From the NCBI GenBank assembly GCA_001319865.1, contig BBSL01000033.1, positions 1 to 61,359 on the forward strand: a stretch of DNA of 61,359 bases. Reading direction: 5' to 3'. This stretch comes from Burkholderia sp. E7m39 (GTDB lineage: Bacteria; Pseudomonadota; Gammaproteobacteria; Burkholderiales; Burkholderiaceae). A program made the position numbers and the translations under genes. The notes beneath the pieces were generated by a model, which saw only the letters and a program-made list of their open reading frames with translations, was not told where the DNA came from and made no database searches. The first letter of the stretch is position 1; the number at the start of each line of letters is the position of its first letter. Below, in pieces: positions 1-8,165 of the stretch.

Positions 1-220
1 CACGCTCGCGGCATTGCGCGAGCAGATCGAGGCCGCTCGCGCCCGGCAGGCGGATATCGCTGACGATCACGCCCGAAAACTCCGCGTTGATCAGCTTCGC
101 CGCCGATTCCACCGACGCGTGCCCGACCACTTCGAATCCCGCGAGTTGCAGGCTTTGCACGCTCGCGCGCCGCACGAGTTCGTCGTCTTCGATATAGAGG
201 ACCTGCAAGCCCTTGTTCAT
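1..220 (-). CDS. dctD: DctD sigma-54 response regulator, N-terminal part only
   Basis: The leftward frame starts at ATG 218-220 and runs off the left edge, so only about 73 residues of a CheY-like receiver domain are visible. It opens MNKGLQVLYIEDDELVRRAS, with the acidic pocket (EDD) followed later by an SDIRLPG stretch that holds the phospho-acceptor Asp. It lies 61 bases downstream of dctB on the same strand, the usual partner arrangement for C4-dicarboxylate control. By family knowledge DctD is an AAA+ enhancer-binding protein that activates sigma-54 promoters such as the one seen upstream of dctA. The AAA+ and helix-turn-helix domains are outside the window, so the name rests on the receiver and the neighbours. 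Confidence 0.85.
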   Translation of the reverse strand, partial: MNKGLQVLYIEDDELVRRASVQSLQLAGFEVVGHASVESAAKLINAEFSGVIVSDIRLPGASGLDLLAQCRER

Positions 221-281
221 GTTTCGTACCGCCTGAATGCGTTGAGTGCGCGTTGAATGTGCGTTGAATGCGCGCGACGAA

Positions 282-2351
282 TCACGAGCCCGTCGCGACG
301 GAATCCGCGATATCCGCCGCGGGCGCCCGCGCGCGGCGCAGCGTCAGCACGAACTCGGCGCCGCCTTGCGCGTTGTTGCGCGCGGTGAGCGAGCCGCCGC
401 AATCGCGCGCGATCGACGAGCAGATCGCGAGCCCCAATCCGAGGCCCTGGCCCATTTCCTTCGTCGTGAAGAAAGGCTCGAACAGATGCGGCAACACGTC
501 GTCGGGAATGCCGGGGCCATTGTCGCTCACGGTGATCGTCAGCGACGCCTGCGACGTTTCGACGGCAATCGCGATGCGCGGCGCGGGCGTCGCCGCGACA
601 GCGTCGAGCGCATTGCCGAGCAGGTTGATCAGCACCTGTTCGAGCCGCAAGTCGTCGCAATGCGCGACCAGTTTCGGATCGTCGCTGTCGAGATCGAAAC
701 GCACGGGCGCCGCGCCTTCGTGGATCAGCGACACATCGACGCTCACATCCTGCAAGCGTTTTTGCAGCAACGTCAGCACGTTGCGCAATGCGCGCGCCAC
801 GCCCGCACGTGCATTGCGCGGCCTTGCGCGTCCGACGAACAGCTTCAGCTGATTGGTGATCTTGCCCATGCGCTCGGTGAGCGCGGCGATCGCTTCGAGA
901 TTGTCCTTGGCCGATTCATGATCGCCGCGTTCGAGAAACACACGTGTGTTATCCGAGAAGCCGCGCAATGCCGCGAGCGGCTGATTCAGTTCATGCGTGA
1001 TGCCCGCGGCCATCTGGCCGAGCGCGGCGAGCTTGCTCGCCTGGATCAGTTCGTCGTGTGCGGCGCGCAGTTCTTGTTCGGCGCGCGTGCGCTCGCTCAC
1101 TTCCTTCTTCAGTTGCTCGTTGGCTTGCGACAGATCGGCCGTGCGTTCAGCGACGCGCTGGTTCAGTTCCGCATACGCCTTTTGCAGCAGCGCGCGGCTG
1201 CGCATCACTTCGCGCACGCGCGCGCGGCGCATGCGCCAGTAGAACAGCAGCAGGCACAGCGACACATAGCCGAAGCCCGTCACGATCGTTGCGTAGCGCG
1301 CATCGGCATTGACGGGATCGATGGGCGCCATCGTGATGAGACGCCAGTCCGGCTCGCCGAGCGCGCGCTGCGACGAGAGAAAGCGCGGCGCCGCGTAATT
1401 GCCGCCGCGCCCGCCGCCGATGCGCACGATCTGCGCGCCGCCTTCGAGCGTGCGCATCACGGTCATCGGCAGCGGCGCGATGGGTTGGCGCGCGTACTGG
1501 CGCGTATCGAAGATCGACGCGATCACGTCGCTCGAAAGCGGCTTGACCGTGTGGTACTTCCACGCGGCCACCGACGACAGAAAGATCACACCGTGATCGT
1601 CGGTGACGATCATCGGCTCGGACGCATCGGCGCCCTGAAACCATTCGAGATTCAGCTTCACGACCGCCACGCCGACGATCTTGCCGTCGCGCTTCACGGG
1701 CTGCGAGATGTAGTAGCCGGGATCGAGCGACGTCGTGCCGATCCCGAAAAAGCGCCCGACGTTTCCCTTCACCGCCTCGACGAAATACGGCCGGAACAGA
1801 TACTCCTGGCCGATGAAGCTGTCGGGCTGATTCCAGTTGCTCGCCGCGACGCACTTGCCCGCCGCCGTGATGATGTACGCGACGTTGGCGCGGGCGCGGC
1901 GGTTCAGGTCTTCGAGATATTGATTGGCGCGCGCCACGTTGGTGGCGCTCGGATCGACGAGCACATCCTGCACGAGTGGATGTTCGCCGAGCAGATACGG
2001 CAGGGATTCGTAACGTTCGAGCGTGCTCTTGAGCGCGTTCGTCGTGCGGTCGGCGCGCACGGCGGCATTGCGCCGCAGCGTATCGATGCCGTGCTGCCAC
2101 GTGATGGTCCACGTGAGCCCGCAAGCCGCCACGAGCCCGGCGACGAGCGCGAACAGGATCAGCAGGCGGCGCGTCACGATGGCGGAAGTCGGTCGATGGG
2201 GATCGCCTATTGTGGCATATCGTGTCCCATCGTCGAACGGGTCGGGGGTTGGCCCGCCCGTCTGTGATTCTGTCTGCGCGTCCATCGGTTCAGACGGCGC
2301 CTGCGTTGCATGCGGCGCCGCGCCGCCATGTTGCCGCGGCGCCGCTTTCAT
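282..2351 (-). CDS. dctB: DctB C4-dicarboxylate sensor histidine kinase
   Basis: This is a membrane sensor kinase of up to 689 residues. It has a cytoplasmic tail, a first membrane helix at about residues 62-84, a periplasmic double-PAS-type sensor region, and a second helix near 360. These are followed by a coiled-coil linker, a HisKA domain near residue 450 (GITHELNQPLAAL, His phospho-acceptor) and an HATPase domain (N box NLLGNALDAV, G1 box DNGPGIPDD, G2 GLGLGLAI). It begins 3 bases after the dctA stop, so translation is probably coupled. ATG at 2351 follows the dctA end directly; an internal Met at 2285 (MDAQTESQ) would drop a Pro/Ala-rich leader and is a possible true start. It senses succinate, fumarate or malate in the periplasm and phosphorylates DctD. 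Confidence 0.93.
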   Translation of the reverse strand: MKAAPRQHGGAAPHATQAPSEPMDAQTESQTGGPTPDPFDDGTRYATIGDPHRPTSAIVTRRLLILFALVAGLVAACGLTWTITWQHGIDTLRRNAAVRADRTTNALKSTLERYESLPYLLGEHPLVQDVLVDPSATNVARANQYLEDLNRRARANVAYIITAAGKCVAASNWNQPDSFIGQEYLFRPYFVEAVKGNVGRFFGIGTTSLDPGYYISQPVKRDGKIVGVAVVKLNLEWFQGADASEPMIVTDDHGVIFLSSVAAWKYHTVKPLSSDVIASIFDTRQYARQPIAPLPMTVMRTLEGGAQIVRIGGGRGGNYAAPRFLSSQRALGEPDWRLITMAPIDPVNADARYATIVTGFGYVSLCLLLFYWRMRRARVREVMRSRALLQKAYAELNQRVAERTADLSQANEQLKKEVSERTRAEQELRAAHDELIQASKLAALGQMAAGITHELNQPLAALRGFSDNTRVFLERGDHESAKDNLEAIAALTERMGKITNQLKLFVGRARPRNARAGVARALRNVLTLLQKRLQDVSVDVSLIHEGAAPVRFDLDSDDPKLVAHCDDLRLEQVLINLLGNALDAVAATPAPRIAIAVETSQASLTITVSDNGPGIPDDVLPHLFEPFFTTKEMGQGLGLGLAICSSIARDCGGSLTARNNAQGGAEFVLTLRRARAPAADIADSVATGS

Positions 2352-2354
2352 GGC

Positions 2355-3635
2355 TCAGACCTCGGCCGCTTCGGTGACGGCGACGTCGCGACGCAATGCA
2401 GCGCGCAGCTTCGACCGGTCGAGTTCCTTTTCCCACGCCGACACGACAACCGTCGCCACGCCGTTGCCGACGATGTTCGTCAGCGCGCGGCATTCGCTCA
2501 TGAAGCGGTCGATACCGAGAATCAGCACCATGCCCGACAGCGGAATGGTCGGCACGACGGCGAGCGTGGCCGCCAGCGTAATGAAACCTGCGCCCGTCAC
2601 GCCGCTCGCGCCCTTCGACGTCAGCATCGTCACTGCGAGCAGTGTCAGTTGCTGGCCCCACGTCAGATCCGTGTTGGTCGCCTGCGCGATGAACAGCACA
2701 GCCATCGTCATGTAGATGTTGGTGCCGTCGAGGTTGAACGAGTAGCCCGTCGGCACGACGAGGCCGACCACCGAACGCGAGCAGCCGAGCTTTTCGAGCT
2801 TCAGCATCAGTTGCGGCAGCGCCGCTTCCGACGAACTCGTGCCCAGCACGATCAGCATTTCTTCCTTGATGTACGCGACGAAACGCAGGATGTTGAAGCC
2901 CACCATGCGCGCGATCAGGCCGAGCACCACGACCACGAACACGATCGACGTCAGATAGAACGTGCCGATCAGCTTGAGCATCGGCAGCAGCGAGCCGATG
3001 CCGTATTTGCCGATGGTGAACGCCATCGCGCCGAACGCACCGATCGGCGCGAGCTTCGTGATGATGCCGACCATGCCGAACAGGATGCTCGACAGGCTTT
3101 CGATAAAGCTCGTCACCGGCTTGCCGCGCTCGCCGACATGCGCGAGCACCGCGCCGAACAGCAGCGCGATCAGCAGGATTTGCAGGATTTCGCCTTGCGA
3201 GAACGCCGACACGAGCGTGTCCGGAATGATGTGCATCAGGAAGTCGACCGTGGTCTGGCCGTGCGCCTTTGCCGCATACGACGCGACCTCCTTGCCGTTG
3301 AGCGTCGCAGGATCGACGTTGAAGCCGACGCCGGGGCGAAGCAGGTGCGTCGCGGCCAGGCCGAGGATCAGCGCGAACGTCGACACGATTTCGAAGTACA
3401 GCAGCGCCTTGCCGCCGACGCGCCCGACCTTCTTCATGTCTTCCATGCCCGCGATACCCGTCACGACGGTGCAGAAGATGATCGGGCCGATCACCATCTT
3501 GATGAGCTTGATGAACGCGTCGCCGAGCGGCTTCATGTCGGTGGCGAGCGCGGGATAGAAGTGCCCCAGGGCAATGCCGATGATGATCGCGACGATCACC
3601 TGCACGTAGAGGACTTTATAAATGGGTTTCTTCAC
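2355..3635 (-). CDS. dctA: DctA aerobic C4-dicarboxylate/H+ symporter
   Basis: A 426-residue dicarboxylate/amino acid:cation symporter (DAACS/SLC1 fold) for uptake of succinate, fumarate and malate across the inner membrane. Visible family motifs are the serine-rich hairpin [12 protein letters not shown], the [16 protein letters not shown] segment and the late [12 protein letters not shown] hairpin; hydrophobic stretches fit eight helices plus two hairpins. The length matches the family. The start codon is GTG at 3633-3635, with AGGAAAC 9-13 bases upstream. It is the first gene of a dctA-dctB-dctD operon and sits about 240 bases below a sigma-54 promoter, so it should depend on RpoN and DctD. 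Its leader also carries a short ORF (3753-3782). Confidence 0.96.
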   Translation of the reverse strand: MKKPIYKVLYVQVIVAIIIGIALGHFYPALATDMKPLGDAFIKLIKMVIGPIIFCTVVTGIAGMEDMKKVGRVGGKALLYFEIVSTFALILGLAATHLLRPGVGFNVDPATLNGKEVASYAAKAHGQTTVDFLMHIIPDTLVSAFSQGEILQILLIALLFGAVLAHVGERGKPVTSFIESLSSILFGMVGIITKLAPIGAFGAMAFTIGKYGIGSLLPMLKLIGTFYLTSIVFVVVVLGLIARMVGFNILRFVAYIKEEMLIVLGTSSSEAALPQLMLKLEKLGCSRSVVGLVVPTGYSFNLDGTNIYMTMAVLFIAQATNTDLTWGQQLTLLAVTMLTSKGASGVTGAGFITLAATLAVVPTIPLSGMVLILGIDRFMSECRALTNIVGNGVATVVVSAWEKELDRSKLRAALRRDVAVTEAAEV

Positions 3636-3752
3636 GATGGTGTTTCCTGCAATGGAGTAAAGCCAGGGTGGACCGGCGGCCGGCCACTCAGCGCATCACG
3701 TACGACTGAACGTGCGTCACGCGCGGTGAACAAGCCGCGACAGACGACGAAA

Positions 3753-3782
3753 TCAGAAGAACCAATACAGGAACTTGGGCAT
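3753..3782 (-). CDS. Candidate leader peptide MPKFLYWFF upstream of dctA
   Basis: A nine-codon ORF (ATG CCC AAG TTC CTG TAT TGG TTC TTC TGA) lies in the predicted 5' leader of dctA, 117 bases ahead of the dctA start. It has an excellent Shine-Dalgarno, AGGAGA at 3788-3793, six bases before ATG. Five of the last six residues are aromatic (F-L-Y-W-F-F), a composition expected of a regulatory leader or ribosome-stalling peptide rather than a chance ORF. A 9-bp stem hairpin lies just upstream. No function is known to me; translation is inferred only from the start signals and position. Confidence 0.5.
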   Translation of the reverse strand: MPKFLYWFF

Positions 3783-3796
3783 CGTTGTCTCCTATC

Positions 3797-3831
3797 GACC
3801 AGAGTTAATGCTTTTGCGCCTTACTCTGGTC
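3797..3831 (-). promoter_or_regulatory. RNA hairpin in the dctA leader
   Basis: GACCAGAGT at 3797-3805 and ACTCTGGTC at 3823-3831 form a perfect 9-bp inverted repeat with a 17-base loop. In the leftward transcript it sits immediately before the Shine-Dalgarno of the nine-codon ORF and about 45 bases after the predicted sigma-54 start. There is no T-run, so it is not a terminator. It may be an RNA regulatory or stabilising element. Confidence 0.5.
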
Positions 3832-3885
3832 TTATGCAAGGCTTGCTTTTTTAATGGTCGGGCCATGTTGGCCGCACTTTCTATT

Positions 3886-3901
3886 CGCAAGGTCGATGCC
3901 A
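3886..3901 (-). promoter_or_regulatory. Sigma-54 (RpoN) promoter of the dct operon
   Basis: On the minus strand the sequence reads TGGCATCGACCTTGCG (3901 down to 3886). This matches the -24/-12 consensus TGGCAC-N5-TTGCW with GG and GC exactly ten bases apart. Transcription should start near 3875 and run left into the leader and dctA. Two DctD-like enhancer palindromes lie 75-110 bases further upstream, as expected for a sigma-54 promoter. Confidence 0.85.
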
Positions 3902-3974
3902 GACTTTGTTTCGCGCTTAATCTCTTGATTCACAAGGAAATTTCACGGCGCGCGCGCGACCACGCTTCCAGCTT

Positions 3975-4011
3975 TCCGGAAATCCGGAATCGGGGCGTCC
4001 GGATTCCCGAA
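3975..4011 (-). promoter_or_regulatory. Tandem DctD-type upstream activator sites
   Basis: Site 1 (3975-3988) reads TCCGGAAATCCGGA, a near-perfect palindrome. Site 2 (3998-4011) reads TTCGGGAATCCGGA on the minus strand, differing at two positions. Their starts are 23 bases apart, about two helical turns, so two dimers could bind the same face. The pattern resembles the rhizobial DctD site (CGGAAATCCG core, recalled from family knowledge). Confidence 0.7.
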
Positions 4012-4029
4012 CGCCTTATCCCATAAGAC

Positions 4030-4045
4030 TTAGGGCTAACCCTAA
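4030..4045. repeat. Short inverted repeat after the ABC ATPase gene
   Basis: TTAGGG-CTAA-CCCTAA is a perfect 6-bp inverted repeat directly after the ATPase stop codon (TAG at 4047-4049, minus strand). It could be a weak 3' hairpin of the ABC operon. No T-run follows on either strand, so I do not call it a terminator. Confidence 0.3.
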
Positions 4046-4046
4046 C

Positions 4047-5117
4047 CTATTGGACGCCTTCTTCGAGCACGAGCAGGTTCTCGTGCGAAAAGCCGAGCGC
4101 CACCGGCTGGCCGCGCTCGGGCAAACGGCGGTTCGGATCGTTGAACACATCGAGCGAAATGACTTCGTCTTTCACGCGCGTCCGGATACGCACGATCGCG
4201 CCGAGAAAGCTCACTTCCTCCACCGTCGCCGTCAGCGTGTTGCGGCCCGCGGCGGGCGGTTCCAGCACGATCGCCTCCGGACGCAGCGCGAGCATGCGCT
4301 TCTTGCCGGTGTCGTCGGCGGGCAGCGGTTGTGTGGTGCGCAGTTCCTGGCCATCGACGGCCATGCGGCCCGTGACGGGATCGATCACATGTCCCGACAG
4401 AATGTTCAGCGTGCCGACGAACGACGCGACAAAGCGCGTGCGCGGGTAGTTGTAGATATCGAGCGGCGTGCCGACCTGCTCGACGCGCCCTTCGTTCATC
4501 ACGACGATGCGGTCGGAAATCGACAGCGCCTCTTCCTGATCGTGCGTGACGAAGATCGACGTGATGCCAAGCTCGCGTTGCAGCGCGCGAATATCCTGGC
4601 GCAGCGAAATGCGGATTTTTGCGTCGAGCGCCGACAGCGGCTCGTCGAGCAACAGAACCTGCGGCTTGCTCGCGAGCGCGCGCGCCAGCGCGACGCGCTG
4701 CTGCTGGCCGCCCGACAATTGCCACGGATACCGCTCGCCGAGATGCGGCAGCTTGATGAGTTGCAGCATTTCATCGACGCGCTTTTTGATCTCGCCCTGC
4801 GGCCGGTTCGCGACCTTCAGCCCGAAGCCGATGTTCTCTGCGACCGTCATGTTCGGAAACAGCGCATACGACTGAAACACCATGCCGACGTTGCGCTGGC
4901 GCGTGCGCAGATGCGTGACGTCGCGGCCGTCGAGCCGGATCGTGCCGCGCGTCGGCGTCTCGAAGCCGGCGATCATCCGCAGCACCGTCGTCTTGCCGCA
5001 GCCCGACGGCCCAAGAAAGGTGATGAATTCGCCACGCTCGATCTGCATGTCGAAGTGATGCAGCGCGGTGTTCGCGCCGAACGTCTTGTGCAGACTGTCG
5101 ATTTCAAGGAATGCCAT
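4047..5117 (-). CDS. ABC importer ATP-binding protein (PotA/UgpC-type)
   Basis: A 356-residue ATPase with Walker A GPSGCGKTT (about residues 36-44), signature LSGGQQQRVALARAL, Walker B VLLLDEPLSALD and the switch His in VTHDQEEAL. A C-terminal TOBE/OB domain of about 120 residues follows (LRPEAIVLEPP), typical of the carbohydrate/polyamine/iron importer class. It is the last gene of a leftward operon: ugpQ, binding protein, permease, permease, ATPase. It lies 20 bases behind the second permease. It should energise the adjacent permeases at the inner membrane. The substrate cannot be read from the ATPase; the UgpQ neighbour hints at glycerophospho compounds. Confidence 0.93.
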   Translation of the reverse strand: MAFLEIDSLHKTFGANTALHHFDMQIERGEFITFLGPSGCGKTTVLRMIAGFETPTRGTIRLDGRDVTHLRTRQRNVGMVFQSYALFPNMTVAENIGFGLKVANRPQGEIKKRVDEMLQLIKLPHLGERYPWQLSGGQQQRVALARALASKPQVLLLDEPLSALDAKIRISLRQDIRALQRELGITSIFVTHDQEEALSISDRIVVMNEGRVEQVGTPLDIYNYPRTRFVASFVGTLNILSGHVIDPVTGRMAVDGQELRTTQPLPADDTGKKRMLALRPEAIVLEPPAAGRNTLTATVEEVSFLGAIVRIRTRVKDEVISLDVFNDPNRRLPERGQPVALGFSHENLLVLEEGVQ

Positions 5118-5137
5118 GACGATGCCTCAGTTCAACC

Positions 5138-5941
5138 TCAGGGTTTTTGCGCGGCGAGCGCGCGTGCGGAGCCGAACACCTGGATCAGCCCCATCGACGC
5201 CCACGTAACGGCGAACGCGATGATCGCGAGCGCGGACGGCTCGTAAGCGCGGTTCGCGCCGATCAGCTGCAGATACGGACCAAACGCCGGCCGGTCGAGC
5301 AGACTCGCCAACGTGAACTCGCCGATCACGACAGCAAAGGTGAGAAACGCGCCCGACAGAATGCCCGAGCGGATATTCGGAAAGATCACCTTGAACAGAA
5401 TGGTCGGCCAGTTCGCCCCGAGACATTCGGCCGCTTCCGTCAGCGAGCGCACGTCGACGGCGCGCAGGCCCGCATCGACGGCACGATACATGTACGGCAG
5501 CGACAGCGTCACGTAGCCGAACACGAGCAGCAGATCCGTCGCGCGTTCGTTCGCGGTCAGCGGCAGGATCGAACTGCTGTTGTAGATGCGCAGATAGCCG
5601 AACACGATCACGATGGCGGGCACGACGAGCGGCAGCAGCGTGATGAACTCGACGATGCCGCGCAGCTTCGGCAAACGCAGTTGCACCCAGTAAGCCGTCG
5701 GCACCACAAGCAGCACGCCCACGACGATCGTCAGCAGCGCCATCAATATCGAGTAACCGAACGACGCCTGAAAGTGCGGATCGCCGAGCACGACTTTGTA
5801 TGCATCGAAGCTGTACGTACCGCGCCGCATGCGCAAGCTGAATTCGAAAGTCGCGATCAGCGGTATCAGAAAATACAGCGAACCAACGATCATCGCGGTC
5901 CATGCGCCCACGCGCGACTGTTTATTCATCGACGCTTTCAT
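5138..5941 (-). CDS. ABC importer permease, second subunit
   Basis: A 267-residue BPD-type inner-membrane permease with about six helices and the EAA loop (EAAECLGANWPTILFKVIFP), which docks on the ATPase. I chose ATG 5939-5941 (MKASMNKQSRVGAWTAMI) because it overlaps the preceding permease stop by four bases (ATGA), the usual coupled arrangement; the frame stays open further upstream but that part is antisense-like noise. A second ATG at 5927-5929 is also possible. The protein resembles PotC/UgpE-class subunits. It pairs with the permease at 5938-6879. Confidence 0.9.
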   Translation of the reverse strand: MKASMNKQSRVGAWTAMIVGSLYFLIPLIATFEFSLRMRRGTYSFDAYKVVLGDPHFQASFGYSILMALLTIVVGVLLVVPTAYWVQLRLPKLRGIVEFITLLPLVVPAIVIVFGYLRIYNSSSILPLTANERATDLLLVFGYVTLSLPYMYRAVDAGLRAVDVRSLTEAAECLGANWPTILFKVIFPNIRSGILSGAFLTFAVVIGEFTLASLLDRPAFGPYLQLIGANRAYEPSALAIIAFAVTWASMGLIQVFGSARALAAQKP

Positions 5942-6879
5942 CGCCGCCCCCTTTCGACACGCGAGCGCAGCCAGATATAGCCGCCGTTCGACAGCCCCGT
6001 CACCAGAATCATGCCGAGCGCGAGCGCATAGCCGAGGTTCTGGTTGTGCAGCACGTCGCCGCGAATCTGTGCGTACAGCAGGATCGTCACGATGTTCAGC
6101 GAACTGCCCGTCAATGCATACGCCGTCGCCACCGCGCCGAACGAATTCGCGAACAGCAGCAGCGTCGCGCCGAGCACACTCGGCCACAGCACAGGCAACG
6201 CGACGTAGCGCCAGTACTGATACGCAGTGCCGCCGAGGCAATCGCACGCTTCACGCCACTCGCGCTTCAGACCGTCGAGCGCGGGCGTGATGATCAGCAC
6301 CATCAATGGAATCTGGAAATACAGATACGTGATCGTCAGGCCCCAGAAGCTCAGAATGCTGAAACCCGTCGAATAGAGATTGACGCCCGTGTACTTTTTC
6401 AAAAGCACCGTCACGAGACCGACGCGCCCGAGCGTGCAGATGAACGCGAACGCGAGCGGCACGCCCGCGAAGTTCGACGCGACGCCGGAAAACGTCAGCA
6501 GCGTCGGACGAATCCAGCCGGGCAGCTTGCCGTGCACGGCCGCCCACGCGAGCAGCGAGCCAAGCGCCGCGCCGCCGATCGCCGATGCCGCGCTGACCTT
6601 GAAGCTGATCCAGTAGGCGTCGAGCGTGCCTTCCTGAAACAGGTCGCGAATGTTGGCGAGCGTGAAGTGACCTTGCGCGTCCTGGAACGCGCCGATCATC
6701 AGGAAGCCCGTCGGCAGGATCAGGAACAACAAGGCAAAGATGAAGAACGGCATCACGCCGATCCACGTCCAGACGGGCGACGACCTTCCCGGGCCATCCA
6801 CCTTCGGCGCCGGCTGCGGCACGGACGGGACCATCAGGTCCGCCTGGCCGCCCGGCCCGGCTTCCGATGAAGCGCTCAT
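5938..6879 (-). CDS. ABC importer permease, first subunit
   Basis: A 313-residue BPD-type inner-membrane permease. A Pro/Gly-rich cytoplasmic N-terminus of about 35 residues precedes the first helix (IGVMPFFIFALLFLILP). The EAA-like loop is REACDCLGGTAYQYWRYVALP. It belongs to the PotB/UgpA class and forms a heterodimer with the overlapping downstream permease. The binding-protein gene ends 99 bases upstream. Its stop overlaps the next start by four bases, so the two permeases are almost certainly co-translated. Confidence 0.9.
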   Translation of the reverse strand: MSASSEAGPGGQADLMVPSVPQPAPKVDGPGRSSPVWTWIGVMPFFIFALLFLILPTGFLMIGAFQDAQGHFTLANIRDLFQEGTLDAYWISFKVSAASAIGGAALGSLLAWAAVHGKLPGWIRPTLLTFSGVASNFAGVPLAFAFICTLGRVGLVTVLLKKYTGVNLYSTGFSILSFWGLTITYLYFQIPLMVLIITPALDGLKREWREACDCLGGTAYQYWRYVALPVLWPSVLGATLLLFANSFGAVATAYALTGSSLNIVTILLYAQIRGDVLHNQNLGYALALGMILVTGLSNGGYIWLRSRVERGRR

Positions 6880-6978
6880 AACTCATCCTCGAACTGAACG
6901 ACCTGTTGCGTCCTCGCGATGCGGACCACGAAGTCCGCATCGCAGGATCATGCCGCGCTTGCTTGAACTCAGCCGACC

Positions 6979-8076
6979 TTACTTGACGTTCGCGCCGACC
7001 ACCTGATCCCACTGCTTGGTGACGACTTCCTTCGTCGCGTCCTGCTGCTGCAGCGTCGGGAACACGGCGTTCTTGTAGGCGGAAGCGGGCGGCAGCTTGT
7101 CGAGCAGCGCCTGCGGCACCTTCTTCTGCGACACCAGTTCGTTGTAGCGGATCGGGTGGCAATAGCCAGCGAGCCAGCCGAGCTGGCCTTCATCCGAGTA
7201 CAGGTATTCCATCCAGAGCTTCGCGGCGTTCGGATGCGGCGCGTACGCGCTGATCGCCTGTACGTAGACGCCCGCGACGACACCCGTCTTCGGCACGACG
7301 ACCTGTACCTTCGGGTTGCCCTTGAGCGTGTCGCGGTCGGCGAGCGCGTTGTAGTCCCAGCGCACGATGATGGGCGTCGTGCCTTGCGCCAGCGACGCCG
7401 CCTTGCCGATCACGGGCACGAAGTTGCCGTTCTTGTTCAGATCGGCGAAGTACTTCAGACCGGCTTGCGCAGCCTTGCTCGCATCGCCCTTCGATGCCGA
7501 CAGGCCCGCCGCGTACACGCCCTGAATGGCCTGGTTCGCCGAGCGCGGATCGCCCGCGAGCGAGACGGCGTTCTTGTAGTCGGCCTTTTGCAGATCGCTC
7601 CAGTCGGTTGGCACCTTGTCGATCATGTCGGCGTTCACTTCAAACGACAGCACGCCGTAGTAGTCGCCCGTCCAGTAGCCTTCGGGGTCCTTGTTCTCGT
7701 TGGCAATCGACTTCCACGTCGCGACCTTGTACGGCTGCAGCAGGCCTTGCGCCTTCGCTGCGGGACCGAACGACAGGCCGACGTCGATCACGTCGGGTGC
7801 CTGCGGACCCTTGTTGCCCTTGTTCGCCTTGATCGCTTCGATCTCGTCGCCCGAGCCGGCATCGGGATTCAGCTCGTTGATCTTGATGCCGTACTTCTTC
7901 TGGAAGTCCGCGAGCATCGGACCATAACCGCACCAGTCATGCGGCAACGCGATCACGGTGAGCTGGCCCTCCTGCTTCGCGGCGGCGACGAGCGCATCGG
8001 GCGGCGCTGCCAGGGCATTGCCTGCGGCGGCCACGCCGCACGCCATAAGGAAATAACGCAACGTGGTCGGTTTCAT
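6979..8076 (-). CDS. Periplasmic substrate-binding protein of the ABC importer
   Basis: A 365-residue secreted protein. A Sec signal peptide (MKPTTLRYFLMACGVAAAGNALA) is followed by a mature region starting near APPDALVAAAKQEG. The KQEGQLTVIALPHDWCGYG opening, IDVGLSFGPAAKAQGLLQPY and late NAAKLWMEYLYSDEGQ are typical of the Fbp/PotD-like type II binding-protein cluster used for iron(III), polyamines, thiamine and phosphonates. It is not recognisably UgpB-like, although ugpQ is next to it. It lies between ugpQ and the permeases in one leftward operon. The ligand is unknown; an organophosphate or glycerophosphodiester is my inference from the neighbours. Confidence 0.88.
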   Translation of the reverse strand: MKPTTLRYFLMACGVAAAGNALAAPPDALVAAAKQEGQLTVIALPHDWCGYGPMLADFQKKYGIKINELNPDAGSGDEIEAIKANKGNKGPQAPDVIDVGLSFGPAAKAQGLLQPYKVATWKSIANENKDPEGYWTGDYYGVLSFEVNADMIDKVPTDWSDLQKADYKNAVSLAGDPRSANQAIQGVYAAGLSASKGDASKAAQAGLKYFADLNKNGNFVPVIGKAASLAQGTTPIIVRWDYNALADRDTLKGNPKVQVVVPKTGVVAGVYVQAISAYAPHPNAAKLWMEYLYSDEGQLGWLAGYCHPIRYNELVSQKKVPQALLDKLPPASAYKNAVFPTLQQQDATKEVVTKQWDQVVGANVK

Positions 8077-8165
8077 AGTGTTCTCATCCTCTGCCGAAAA
8101 TTGCTACGTTAGGAAAACTGCTTGTTCGATGTCTTCTTGCCGGCGTTGGCCGCACGCTCGCGCAT

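Noticed and set aside
246..2267. Long plus-strand ORF across dctB
   Set aside because: It is antisense to an intact histidine kinase and has an Arg/His/Ala-rich composition typical of GC-rich shadow frames, with no recognisable domain.
2310..3854. 514-codon plus-strand ORF across dctA
   Set aside because: It mirrors the DctA gene and is extremely His/Arg/Asp-rich. It is a by-product of high GC at third positions.
4030..4045. Telomere-like TTAGGG/CCCTAA pair
   Set aside because: It is a single short inverted repeat after an operon end, not a telomeric or resolution site.
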